This document shows positions 52,521 to 61,252 of a stretch of 64,000 nt of DNA, piece after piece. This DNA is from Gammaproteobacteria bacterium (lineage in GTDB: Bacteria; Pseudomonadota; Gammaproteobacteria; Steroidobacterales; GCA-2729495). The stretch's first letter is position 1. Each line of letters starts with the position of its first letter. The stretch covers positions 1 through 64,000 of the forward strand of contig JAJRUG010000112.1 in NCBI GenBank assembly GCA_024277915.1. Reading direction: 5' to 3'. A program made the position numbers and the translations under genes. Below the pieces are notes generated by a model. It had not been told where the DNA came from and did no database searches. It saw nothing but the letters and a program-made list of their open reading frames with translations.

Positions 52521-53333
52521 ATGTATACTTGGCTGATGAGAGCGATTCCCACTCATTCAACTACCCGGTTCCGGAGAGCTGTCGAAGCACTGTTGTTAGC
52601 CAGCTTTATCAGCATCAGCGGATGCAGTCTTCCTATTTACAGCGAATCCCAACTGGAAGAACAGTCCCGGCTGCAATTTGAACAACTTCGCTCAGATACG
52701 CCCGTATCGAACAATACCTCAGTCAATCAGTATGTGGATTGCGTCGCCGAGGCGATCATCGCTACTCTGAGCCCCGCATACGCAAATATGAACTGGGACA
52801 TCGTGGTTTTCGATTCCGAACAGGTTAATGCCTTTGCCATGCCTGGTGGATATATCGGGGTATTCACCGGAATACTTGATGTCGCCGAAAACCAGCATCA
52901 ACTCGCTGCAATCATCGGGCACGAAGTCGCTCATGTCACAGAGCGCCACTCTCTGGAGCGCATTAACCAGGCGGCGACCACACAAATCGGCATCATGGGT
53001 GCGACAGTAGCGCTGGGTGGCGGCCAGGAAACGGCTGATCTTTTACAAATGGGCGCCCAACTGGGGTTGACCCTGCCCTACGGAAGAAAACAGGAAAGTG
53101 ATGCGGACATAGTCGGTGTCATGTATATGGCTGACGCAGGATTCGATCCACGGCAAACTCCGAAGCTGTGGGCCAACATGAACAAAACTTCCGAATCAAG
53201 GCCACCTGAGTTTATGTCAACCCATCCGTCTCCTGATTCCCGAATACAGGAATTAACTGATCTGTTGACGACGGCCTTGCCTCGCTACAAGGCAGCAAGA
53301 GCGGCGGGAAAACGGCCGGGCTGCAGACTTTAG
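52521..53333 (+). CDS. M48-family metalloprotease, lipoprotein
   Basis: A 270-residue zinc metalloprotease of the LoiP/YggG type. The zinc motif is HEVAHVTERH, with the third ligand Glu in KQESDADIVGVMYMADAG. A lipobox SISGC indicates anchoring in the outer or inner membrane. FAMPGGYIGVFTGIL and MSTHPSPDSRIQEL are typical. It would degrade or mature envelope proteins. It is the upstream neighbour of the ten-gene operon, 130 bp before its first gene, and might be part of it or a housekeeping gene. Confidence 0.92.
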   Translation: MYTWLMRAIPTHSTTRFRRAVEALLLASFISISGCSLPIYSESQLEEQSRLQFEQLRSDTPVSNNTSVNQYVDCVAEAIIATLSPAYANMNWDIVVFDSEQVNAFAMPGGYIGVFTGILDVAENQHQLAAIIGHEVAHVTERHSLERINQAATTQIGIMGATVALGGGQETADLLQMGAQLGLTLPYGRKQESDADIVGVMYMADAGFDPRQTPKLWANMNKTSESRPPEFMSTHPSPDSRIQELTDLLTTALPRYKAARAAGKRPGCRL

Positions 53334-53462
53334 TCGCTACTTTGCAGACAAACGACTGCTCAGGTCGAGCATGCCTTGTTCCGCCTTACTTCCGGATTTT
53401 GGAACAAATAGCAGGTTTTTTACTCTATTATTACGGTGATCCAAGGAGCGTATTTTCGGACC

Positions 53463-54671
53463 ATGCAATTCCCGACATTCGTTTTTGTACTGTCTGCTGT
53501 CCTCGCCCTGTCAGGACTTGAATCCGTATCGGCAGACGAGCTGTTACCTGCTGCCATGGATTCACCTGGCGAGCATGAACTGCTGGTTACAAACTACCAG
53601 GCCATCATTGAAAAGCTGGAAGTTGAGCAGGGTGCCTATGGCTCGGGTTTATCCGAACCGTTACTCGATATGGGGAAAGCATACTATCAGGCCGGCTTGC
53701 GCCTGGAAGCGTTGCAACTGTTCAAACGCTCAATGCACATTAGTCGTGTCAATGCCGGGCTTTACAGCCTCGCCCAGGAACCAATGTTAAGAGGAATCAT
53801 TGGTATCTATAAAGACCAGAGTAACTGGGCAGATGTAACGGCAGCCTATGATCGGATTTACGCTATATATACCAACACTTATGGCGGAAACGGTCTCGAA
53901 ATTCTCCCGGTTCTGAAGGAAATTCGGGAATGGCACATTACTGCATATTTGAGACAGCCAGAGGATGGCTTTGGTCATCTGTTTCGAGCCGATACTATTG
54001 CGCGCTCTTCTATTGATCTGGTGTCGAGAAACTTTGGCGATAATGATATGAGACTTGTGGCGTTGCTTGAATCCCTGATCATCACACAATTCTATCTGGC
54101 GCAGCAAAAAGACGATATCGGGAACCCCCGATCTGGTGTATCTTTCGGCCATTCTCCCAATACCGAAATCAATAGCCGAAAAAAATTACTGGCAGATCGA
54201 GCTTTTTCGAACGGAAAAAATGCATACCGCAAAATCATGCAAATTATGGAAGCTGACCCGAGCATGACCATCCTTGATAATGCAGAAGTTTACGCTGAAT
54301 TAGGTGACTGGCATGCATTGTTCGACAAACGGGGAGCTGCGAAGACGCTCTACAAAGAAGCGCTCGCCATACTTGAGAATGATCCGGATGCAAATACTCT
54401 CAAGGAGACATTATTCGGCACTCCCAAGTTGCTTCCGGCATTCTCAGGAATGAGCACCGCGAGTTCGGAAGATGATCCTTCTGTTAAAGTCAGGCTCAGA
54501 GTAACCAAAATGGGATTTCCGAGAGATATAGAATTTATGGAAGAAAACTCAGAGAACAAAAATTACGGCATGCCCAGCATAAGGCGTTCCATCCGGAGTT
54601 TTCGCTTTCGTCCGAGATTTATCGATGGCGAAGCCGTATCTGCGGAAACGACCCTTACAATCAAAAGGTAG
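53463..54671 (+). CDS. Periplasmic TPR-like protein with TonB-C-like tail
   Basis: A 402-residue exported protein. The signal peptide is MQFPTFVFVLSAVLALSGLESVSA. Tetratricopeptide-like helices follow (LLDMGKAYYQAGLRLEALQLFKRSM, ...). The C-terminal ~70 residues (VKVRLRVTKMGFPRDIEF...IRRSIRSFRFRPRFIDGEAV) resemble the TonB C-terminal domain that contacts outer membrane proteins. I start at ATG 53463; a GTG at 53436 is in frame but lacks a ribosome binding site. It is the first gene of the operon: its stop TAG overlaps the GTG of the next gene. No TonB box helix or energising subunit is in the protein itself. Confidence 0.8.
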   Translation: MQFPTFVFVLSAVLALSGLESVSADELLPAAMDSPGEHELLVTNYQAIIEKLEVEQGAYGSGLSEPLLDMGKAYYQAGLRLEALQLFKRSMHISRVNAGLYSLAQEPMLRGIIGIYKDQSNWADVTAAYDRIYAIYTNTYGGNGLEILPVLKEIREWHITAYLRQPEDGFGHLFRADTIARSSIDLVSRNFGDNDMRLVALLESLIITQFYLAQQKDDIGNPRSGVSFGHSPNTEINSRKKLLADRAFSNGKNAYRKIMQIMEADPSMTILDNAEVYAELGDWHALFDKRGAAKTLYKEALAILENDPDANTLKETLFGTPKLLPAFSGMSTASSEDDPSVKVRLRVTKMGFPRDIEFMEENSENKNYGMPSIRRSIRSFRFRPRFIDGEAVSAETTLTIKR

Positions 54672-55420
54672 TGGCTCAGTTAATGCACAAGCACCTCTTC
54701 TTCATTTTATTTATAGCGGCATTCCTCCTCGGAGGTTGCAACAGTCCGCCCACCAGATCTTCTGACAGTTCATCCTCATCTGCTTCAGGTGCTCCTCCCT
54801 CAGGTTCAGGTACTCCTCCCTCCGGCTCAGGTGACTCACCCTCTTCGGGCGGCAAGCCTTCTCAAGGATCAGGAGACATGAGTGATCCGTCCCCTCGCGG
54901 TTCTTTCCCCGAAAGCCCGGCCAATGGGGACAACCAGATTTCTAGTGAGCCTGGCGCCTGGAATACCGGTGGCACAATCAGTTCCGAAGAACAGATCGCC
55001 GTGCTGGATGGCGCACTTGAGTCGTCCATGGAAGTTTTTGACGGCATGATTCTGGAGGAAAGAAATACGATTCGGGGCATTGAAGATGCCAACTCCGAGG
55101 AGGATCTACCAGGAGAAGGCGGGACTGGTGAGCCATTGTTTGAGGAAGGGGATCTTGCGGGTGGTGCTGGCCAGGAAGTGACGGTAGCTGCCGCACCCGG
55201 TAGTAATTCTGAGGGCGCCAGTCGCTCGACCCCGACCGGCCGAAGTGGTGCAGGCCATCAGTCAGGCAGCGATATCCCTGCAGATCTGGCTGACGGCAGC
55301 GACGACGATATCGTGGCACGCCAGATACGCGAGGCCGCTATTCAGGAATCCGATCCCGTACTCAAGGAAAAGCTTTGGGAGGAATACAGAAAGTATAAGG
55401 GCGAGGGAAGCAAAAATTGA
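54671..55420 (+). CDS. Acidic Ser/Gly/Pro-rich lipoprotein
   Basis: A 249-residue lipoprotein: the signal ends in LLGGC. After Cys comes a low-complexity stretch of Ser, Gly and Pro with tandem PPSGSG units, likely an extended tether, then an acidic region (EEDLPGEGGTGEPLFEEGDLAGG) and a C-terminal helix with IVARQIREAAIQESDPVLKEKLWEEYRKYKG. The GTG start overlaps the stop of the previous gene (TAGTG); an ATG at 54683 is an alternative. No known domain is visible. In the operon it sits between the TPR protein and another lipoprotein. Confidence 0.75.
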   Translation: MAQLMHKHLFFILFIAAFLLGGCNSPPTRSSDSSSSSASGAPPSGSGTPPSGSGDSPSSGGKPSQGSGDMSDPSPRGSFPESPANGDNQISSEPGAWNTGGTISSEEQIAVLDGALESSMEVFDGMILEERNTIRGIEDANSEEDLPGEGGTGEPLFEEGDLAGGAGQEVTVAAAPGSNSEGASRSTPTGRSGAGHQSGSDIPADLADGSDDDIVARQIREAAIQESDPVLKEKLWEEYRKYKGEGSKN

Positions 55421-56583
55421 TATTTCCGAGAATCATTCTCCCTTTATTTGCGATCCTGCTGCTGGTCGGCTGCGGCCAGACGGTGATTAGAACAACAGCC
55501 CATACACCACTGGATGTCCAGGCGGATGGTATTCCAGAGCCACAGTTACTCGATCTGGCAGTGCTCACATTCGATCCGGGGCTGGATAATATCGATGAGA
55601 ATGACGAAACGACTTTGCCGGAAGTAAGAAATGCCGAGGCCTTGTTTATGGCCAGCCGGTTGGCCGATACGCTTCAAAGAAGCGGTTCATGGGGAGCCGT
55701 TCGCGTTGTTCCGGGTAAACAGGTCATCATGGATGTTTATGTCGAAGGCGGAATTTTGTACTCGGATGGTGAAACGCTGGAGCTGTCTATCGAGGTAACC
55801 GACACCAGCGACAATGTCTGGCACAAAAAAAAATACAAAGAGGTTATCGGCAAGTATGCCTATGAGAAGCACGAGCAACTGGACAGAGATCCTTTTCAGG
55901 GTATTTTCAATCGCATTGCCAACGATCTGGCCGCGTACAAAAACAAATTATCTACCGCACGAATTGAGGAGTTAAGAGCTGTCTCCGGATTACGATTTGC
56001 AAGGGATTTTGCACCCGATGCCTATTCTTCGTATTTAACAGAGGGCAGCAACGGTAATATCAGAATTTTCCGGTTACCTGCCGACAACGACCCGACACTG
56101 GCTCGCATTAACAGCATTCGGGAGCGCGACTACCTGTATGTTGACACGCTGCAGGAATACTATAACGCGTTTTCTCGGCAGATGGATGTGCCTTACCAGA
56201 CCTGGCGAGCATTGAGCTACGATGAAAGATTGTCGTTACGAGAGTTGCAAAGGCAATATCGGCTTCGAGTACTGGCAGGGATTGCTACTGTGATCGGCGG
56301 TGTCATTGCCGCTGGCTCCGATAGCGGGGCGACTCAGCTAGGTGGCATTGTTGCGGCCAGCGCCGGCGGCATGCTTGTAAAAAGCGGGCTGTCCAAAAAA
56401 GCCGAGGCGCAGATCCATATCGAGGGACTGCTGGAACTAGGCGAGTCTCTCGAGATGGAACTCGAGCCCCGGATTATCGAGCTGGAAGACCGGACCATAA
56501 CGTTGACCGGAAATGTTGAGGCGCAGTACCAGCAATGGAAGCAGCTACTGAAAGAAATTTACCGTGCTGAACGTGAACAATAG
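55417..56583 (+). CDS. Envelope lipoprotein of unknown family
   Basis: A 388-residue lipoprotein from a TTG start overlapping the previous stop (TTGA). The lipobox is LLVGC. N-terminal half is beta-rich (LLDLAVLTFDPGLDNID, VIMDVYVEGGILYSDGETLELSIEVTD); a Gly/Ala membrane-like segment (VLAGIATVIGGVIAAGSDSGATQLGGIVAASAGGMLV, about 290-325) lies near the C-terminal third. The end has EPRIIELEDRTITLTGNVEAQYQQWKQLL. It may be anchored at both ends or form a pore-like element. I do not recognise a family. It precedes the membrane TPR/PEGA gene by 41 bases. Confidence 0.75.
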   Translation: MIFPRIILPLFAILLLVGCGQTVIRTTAHTPLDVQADGIPEPQLLDLAVLTFDPGLDNIDENDETTLPEVRNAEALFMASRLADTLQRSGSWGAVRVVPGKQVIMDVYVEGGILYSDGETLELSIEVTDTSDNVWHKKKYKEVIGKYAYEKHEQLDRDPFQGIFNRIANDLAAYKNKLSTARIEELRAVSGLRFARDFAPDAYSSYLTEGSNGNIRIFRLPADNDPTLARINSIRERDYLYVDTLQEYYNAFSRQMDVPYQTWRALSYDERLSLRELQRQYRLRVLAGIATVIGGVIAAGSDSGATQLGGIVAASAGGMLVKSGLSKKAEAQIHIEGLLELGESLEMELEPRIIELEDRTITLTGNVEAQYQQWKQLLKEIYRAEREQ

Positions 56584-56624
56584 TTCACGACCCTGGCGGC
56601 AATCTCTGTAGATCCGGGACGCTC

Positions 56625-58148
56625 GTGCCTGAAAAAAACACCTCTCGAAACAACGGGCCGGAAAAACCGGGCAACCGGAAAATATCTCCTATAGAGGTGC
56701 CGCTTAGCCATACCACTGATGCAAAACAGCAAACAGCTCCATGGTACTGGAATCGCCTGACATTTTTTGGCCTGTTAACCAGCATGCTACTTGCCATGTT
56801 TGCTATTTTCGTATTGCCGGCAATGGTGAAAACACCGCAAATCCTGCCGGAAACCCTGAAAACGATTCAAGCTGCTCCGGCAAAGCCTCTGGAATCCCCC
56901 TGGCAAGAAGCTCAGCTCGCCAAGGCACGGCGTGAGGCACAGGATATTCTCAGCCAAATACTTGCAAGGCAGAAAATGCTGGAACAGCGCCAGGTTACTG
57001 AATGGGGGAAAGAACGCTTTGATCTGGCAATGGCTACAGCCGCTGAAGGTGACAGCTATTACCGTCAGCGATACTTTGCCGAGTCAATCGGCGCCTATCA
57101 GTCCGCACTGACTGTTCTGGAGGCGCTGGAAGCGGAAATGCCTGCCCTGATCGAGACTGCATTCAACAATGGCATGGAACTGTTTGATCAGGGCGATGCA
57201 GAAGGATCCGGCAAATACTTCGAACAGGTACTCGTTATGGATCCCGGACACACCGGCGCTATTCGGGGACTGCAGCGGAGCAGTACACTGAACCAGGTGC
57301 TGGAGCTGGTATCCAGAGGCAAGGATTCACTTGACCAGGGGAAACCTGATGAAGCCAGTCAGTTCTTTTTGCAGGCTCTTGAGCTTGACAATCAATCCTC
57401 CCGGGCGCATGCCGGCAAGTCAACTGCAGACAATCTGATTCTTGATCGCAATTTTAATCAAGCTATGAGTGCCGGGTATAACTCTCTTGAAGCAGGCGAT
57501 CTCTCTCAGGCGGAAGCCGCTTTCGCACAGGCAGCGAGGCTCCGTCCGGAGGATGCTCCGGTTCGCAAGGCACTGGCTCAGACGCGAAATCAACTTGCCC
57601 GGGAGCATCTCAGTACACTGATGATATCGGCCAGGAAAGCGGAAGCCGGGGAAGAATGGAGCGATGCCACCGCAGTTTATCAGCAACTGCTTGATGCTGA
57701 TTCATCACTCATCGATGCTCGGGTCGGAAAACTGAGAGCCACAGCCCGAGCCAGACTCAACGATGAGATAGAGAACATTCTTTCAAACCCTCTGCGCCTT
57801 GCTACCGACAGGGTTTATCAGGCAGGAAGCATCATTCTTGCAGATGCGCGTGGTATCCGGGACCCTGGTCCAAAATTGCAAAAGCAGATTGAAGATTTGC
57901 AGGCAACCTTAACTGCAGCAGTTACCCCGGTTCCCATACAACTGGTTTCCGACAACTACACAGAGGTAGCACTATTGAAAGTGGGTGAACTTGGCCGCTT
58001 TAGCACCAAGAACCTGACACTGAAACCCGGCAACTATGTGGCAACCGGTATTCGCCCCGGGTACCGGGATGTAAGGCTGGAATTTCAGGTGACCGGAGAG
58101 TCCCCGGCAGAGCCGATAAGTATTATCTGTACTGACCCGGTTTCATGA
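56625..58148 (+). CDS. Membrane TPR protein with PEGA-like C-terminus
   Basis: A 507-residue protein from GTG 56625. A cytoplasmic N-terminal 43 residues precede one membrane helix (RLTFFGLLTSMLLAMFAIFVLPAMV, about 44-68), then a periplasmic coiled coil and TPR repeats (YYRQRYFAESIGAYQSAL, GNELFDQGDAEGSGKYFEQVLVMDPGH and others). The last ~80 residues (LLKVGELGRFSTKNLTLKPGNYVATGIRPGYRDVRLEFQV) look like a PEGA domain. The stop overlaps the next gene (ATGA). It probably builds a scaffold across the inner membrane. Confidence 0.8.
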   Translation: MPEKNTSRNNGPEKPGNRKISPIEVPLSHTTDAKQQTAPWYWNRLTFFGLLTSMLLAMFAIFVLPAMVKTPQILPETLKTIQAAPAKPLESPWQEAQLAKARREAQDILSQILARQKMLEQRQVTEWGKERFDLAMATAAEGDSYYRQRYFAESIGAYQSALTVLEALEAEMPALIETAFNNGMELFDQGDAEGSGKYFEQVLVMDPGHTGAIRGLQRSSTLNQVLELVSRGKDSLDQGKPDEASQFFLQALELDNQSSRAHAGKSTADNLILDRNFNQAMSAGYNSLEAGDLSQAEAAFAQAARLRPEDAPVRKALAQTRNQLAREHLSTLMISARKAEAGEEWSDATAVYQQLLDADSSLIDARVGKLRATARARLNDEIENILSNPLRLATDRVYQAGSIILADARGIRDPGPKLQKQIEDLQATLTAAVTPVPIQLVSDNYTEVALLKVGELGRFSTKNLTLKPGNYVATGIRPGYRDVRLEFQVTGESPAEPISIICTDPVS

Positions 58149-60226
58149 TTGAGCGATCAACTCACAGCAGTAAAAAGAAGCTGATTTCGGCTGAAGACTA
58201 TCAGCCCCTGGATACATCAGCATCGGCCAGGAGATCTTTTTCCGGATCACTATTGTCAAGGCCGATCACAATATTGATTATCTTTGCCGGTTTTATATCG
58301 GTAGTCATTCTGTGGTTCCTGCTAACCGCCAAAGTACTGATCCTGGAGGTAACCCCCGCCGGCGCATCAGTATCCGTTACCGGTGGCATCGTACTGCAGC
58401 TGTCAGGAAATTATCTCTTGCGGCCCGGTGACTATCGCATCATGGCAAGTGCCAGAGGCTATGTTGACTATCAGGCCGATATCAAGGTTACTGATGCCGG
58501 GAATCACCAGCATGAAATCTCGCTGCAGAAAAAACCAGGGCATCTGTCCATTACCTCGGTACCTTCGGAAGCCGATGTTTTTGTTAACGGGCATGCCAGC
58601 GGCCAAACACCATTGACCGTTTCTGACCTGTCTCCAGGACACCATACCGTACGAATAACAGCAACCGGCTATTTCCCCGAAACTACCGAAGTAGATATCG
58701 AAGGACTCGACACAACTCAGGCAATCAATCTGACCCTCAAACCTGCATGGGGCCAGGTAAATCTGGCCTCTCAGCCTTCGGGTGCCATCGTCACGGTTGG
58801 CGATGAAGACCGTGGCACGACTCCTGTCAGCACGCAATTGCTATCCGGAGGAGAGCAGGTGTCGATCAGCCTGGCCGGGTACAAGCCCTGGAGAAAACGC
58901 TTGTCTGTAGCACCTGATGCTACATTGACCCATGAACTGGTGATACTTCAGCCCCTTGACGGATTGCTGGCGATCACCAGTGTTCCCAAAGGCGCTGGAA
59001 TTACTGTCGATGGAAACTTTCGTGGAACAGGCCCGGCAGACTTGCAGTTGATTCCCGATCAGGATCATCAGATTTCTTTATTTCTTGACGGTTATCACAC
59101 TGAAAAGCGCATCGTACAATTGCGTTCCGGAGAAGAACGTAAATTGGTAGTCAATTTATCCGCACGCACCGGGAGTATGCGAATTTTAACATCGCCCAAG
59201 GATGCAGAAGTATGGATAGACGGGGAGCTGCGCGGCACATCGGATGTCACTGTCAGCTTGCCTGCCAAAGCGCATCGAATGGAGGTACGAAAAGAAGGCC
59301 ATACCAGTAAAGTACAAACAATTACGCCACAGCCCGATTTCGAGCAGGTACTTCGGGTCAGCCTGATGACGCACCAGCAAACACAACGGGCAAATCTGCC
59401 CGGACTGATATCCAGTGCCGGCGGGCAGAAACTGAAGTTATTCAGACCAGAGCAGACTTTCACCATGGGTGCTTCCCGTCGGGAAGCCGGTCGTCGATCC
59501 AATGAAGTAATCAGGAATGTGCGGTTGGAGAGAGCCTTTTACCTGGCATTAACCGAGGTCACCAACGCACAGTTCAAGGAATTCTCGCGACAGCATAGCT
59601 CCAGCCATGCCGCCGGCCGAACCCTGGATACACCGTCGCAACCGGTCGTTTCGGTGAGCTGGCAACAGGCGGCTTTATACTGCAATTGGCTCAGCGTAAA
59701 AGAAGGCCTGCCTCCCGCCTACCGGATACTGGACAACAATGTGACACAATTTAACCCGGATGCCACAGGCTACCGGATGCCAACAGAGGCAGAATGGTCT
59801 TGGGCTGCCCGGTATGCAGACGGACAGATGGCGAAATATACCTGGGGCAGCCAATTTCCGCCGACTGGCGCATCGGGCAATTATGCAGACAGCAAGGCGG
59901 CCTCAATCGTCGGTCGCATCATCAAGACCTATAATGACGGATTCTCCGTTTCAGCACCTGTGGGCAGTTTTCCACCCAATGGAAAGGGGCTGTTTGATCT
60001 CGGGGGTAATGTATCAGAATGGGTAAGCGACTATTATGGTATTGCGACAAGCCTGTCAGCCGAAGTGATTGTCGATCCGCCCGGCCCGGACAAGGGCAAA
60101 TACAGAGTGGTGCGCGGAGCGAGTTGGCGGCACGGCAGTATTGTTGAAATGCGTTTGTCCTATCGTGACTATGCCGATCAGGGAAGAGATGATGTCGGGT
60201 TTCGAATTGCTCGCTATGCTGAATAA
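58145..60226 (+). CDS. Membrane protein with PEGA repeats and Cys-less formylglycine-enzyme fold
   Basis: A 693-residue protein. Residues ~39-62 are a membrane helix (RPITILIIFAGFISVVILWFLLTAK). Several PEGA-type repeats follow, each with a signature such as GHLSITSVPSEADVFVNGHASGQTPL, GQVNLASQPSGAIVTVGDEDRGTTP and GLLAITSVPKGAGITVDGNFRGTGP. The C-terminal ~250 residues are a formylglycine-generating enzyme/sulfatase-modifying fold (TFTMGASRREAG, ALTEVTNAQFKEFSR, GYRMPTEAEWSWAARYADG, FDLGGNVSEWVSDYY, VRGASWRHGS), but the two copper-binding cysteines near the end are absent, so it should not make formylglycine. It may bind sulfated or glycan ligands. Its stop overlaps the next gene. Confidence 0.87.
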   Translation: MIERSTHSSKKKLISAEDYQPLDTSASARRSFSGSLLSRPITILIIFAGFISVVILWFLLTAKVLILEVTPAGASVSVTGGIVLQLSGNYLLRPGDYRIMASARGYVDYQADIKVTDAGNHQHEISLQKKPGHLSITSVPSEADVFVNGHASGQTPLTVSDLSPGHHTVRITATGYFPETTEVDIEGLDTTQAINLTLKPAWGQVNLASQPSGAIVTVGDEDRGTTPVSTQLLSGGEQVSISLAGYKPWRKRLSVAPDATLTHELVILQPLDGLLAITSVPKGAGITVDGNFRGTGPADLQLIPDQDHQISLFLDGYHTEKRIVQLRSGEERKLVVNLSARTGSMRILTSPKDAEVWIDGELRGTSDVTVSLPAKAHRMEVRKEGHTSKVQTITPQPDFEQVLRVSLMTHQQTQRANLPGLISSAGGQKLKLFRPEQTFTMGASRREAGRRSNEVIRNVRLERAFYLALTEVTNAQFKEFSRQHSSSHAAGRTLDTPSQPVVSVSWQQAALYCNWLSVKEGLPPAYRILDNNVTQFNPDATGYRMPTEAEWSWAARYADGQMAKYTWGSQFPPTGASGNYADSKAASIVGRIIKTYNDGFSVSAPVGSFPPNGKGLFDLGGNVSEWVSDYYGIATSLSAEVIVDPPGPDKGKYRVVRGASWRHGSIVEMRLSYRDYADQGRDDVGFRIARYAE

Positions 60227-60425
60227 ACGGTTGAAACAAAGCGCAATCGTTTTTTTTGCTGCAGCGCTCCTGTTTTCAGCGACGGCCGATGAACCGGCGG
60301 TCAAGGAGCCTGAAGCAGCCAGACAAGCTGAAACCGATAGCAACACAGCAGCGGAAGATGCAGAATTCAACCCGACAGAAGAGATTATCGAGGATCTTTC
60401 AGTGCCATTTCCGATAGACATCTAG
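60216..60425 (+). CDS. Small secreted acidic protein
   Basis: A 69-residue protein starting at ATG 60216, inside the end of the previous gene. A signal peptide (MLNKRLKQSAIVFFAAALLFSATA) is followed by a short acidic, Ala/Glu-rich region (EPAVKEPEAARQAETDSNTAAEDAEFNPTEEIIEDLSVP). A longer in-frame reading to 60069 is a shadow of the previous gene. It is 15 bases before the channel gene, so it is probably a small accessory subunit of the complex. Confidence 0.65.
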   Translation: MLNKRLKQSAIVFFAAALLFSATADEPAVKEPEAARQAETDSNTAAEDAEFNPTEEIIEDLSVPFPIDI

Positions 60426-60439
60426 GGAATTAATTCAAT

Positions 60440-61252
60440 ATGAAACAGCGTGCCAGTACTTCAGAGTTTATTTATCAGGTATTTGCTTTACTGATTTCCC
60501 TGATCGTTGTGCATGCTATTTACGTCACACTGATAAGACCGAATGCAAATGCAATCCTTGAACAACGGCTGGCGATGGAAGCTGCCGGAGAACCCTATAT
60601 CACTGAACGATCATTCTATATTGTTGTTAAGGACTATGAACAGGAAGCATGCTTTGTATTGATGCTATGGTCGATGGCGATTATGGGCTTCAAGGCACGC
60701 CGTATAGTGAATGAACGCAAGTTGTTCGATAGCGGTCTGTTAAGCGTCGCTGAGGGCACACGAATCCTGCCGGAAGATGCACGAAAAATGTCACGCCCGA
60801 TTCAGGCGCTTCAGGACGAACAACTCTCTTACCTTCTTCCCCGTGTGTTAAACGCAGCGTTGCTCAGATTTTCTGTGACTCAGAGTATTCAGGACGTATC
60901 CAGTGCCATCAGTGAGGTTCTTGAAACGGAGTCTGATCGGCTCGACTCAGAGCTGTCCATGGTGAGATATATTGCATGGGCTATCCCTTCTATCGGGTTT
61001 ATAGGCACAGTACGCGGTATCGGCGAAGCACTCAGCCAGGCTCATAAGGCGTTGCAGGGTGATATTGCCAGCGTGACCGCCAGTCTCGGCGTAGCGTTCA
61101 ATTCAACTTTCATCGCCCTGGTGATCAGCATTGTAGTGATGTTCCTGATGCATCAACTGCAACTCCAGCAAGAACGACTGGTGCTGGACACTCACCGCTA
61201 CAGCGATGAACGGTTAGTTCGCCACCTCAGGCCCGACCAGGCAAGTAAATGA
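60440..61252 (+). CDS. MotA/TolQ/ExbB-type proton channel protein
   Basis: A 270-residue inner-membrane protein. Four helices are predicted: TM1 at ~9-31 (EFIYQVFALLISLIVVHAIYV), TM2 at ~68-86, TM3 at ~174-195 (MVRYIAWAIPSIGFIGTVRGIG) and TM4 at ~214-240 (ASLGVAFNSTFIALVISIVVMFLM). The TM3-TM4 arrangement with IGFIGTVRGI and SLGVAFNSTFIALV matches the ExbB/TolQ/MotA core that forms the proton channel. The cytoplasmic loop between TM2 and TM3 is long. Its stop overlaps the ATG of the next gene (ATGA). It has no known partner ExbD/MotB gene, but two vWA genes with a helix like theirs follow. Confidence 0.85.
   Translation: MKQRASTSEFIYQVFALLISLIVVHAIYVTLIRPNANAILEQRLAMEAAGEPYITERSFYIVVKDYEQEACFVLMLWSMAIMGFKARRIVNERKLFDSGLLSVAEGTRILPEDARKMSRPIQALQDEQLSYLLPRVLNAALLRFSVTQSIQDVSSAISEVLETESDRLDSELSMVRYIAWAIPSIGFIGTVRGIGEALSQAHKALQGDIASVTASLGVAFNSTFIALVISIVVMFLMHQLQLQQERLVLDTHRYSDERLVRHLRPDQASK

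Noticed and set aside
58145-60226. Active formylglycine-generating enzyme
   Set aside because: The copper-binding cysteines are absent and no sulfatase gene is nearby.
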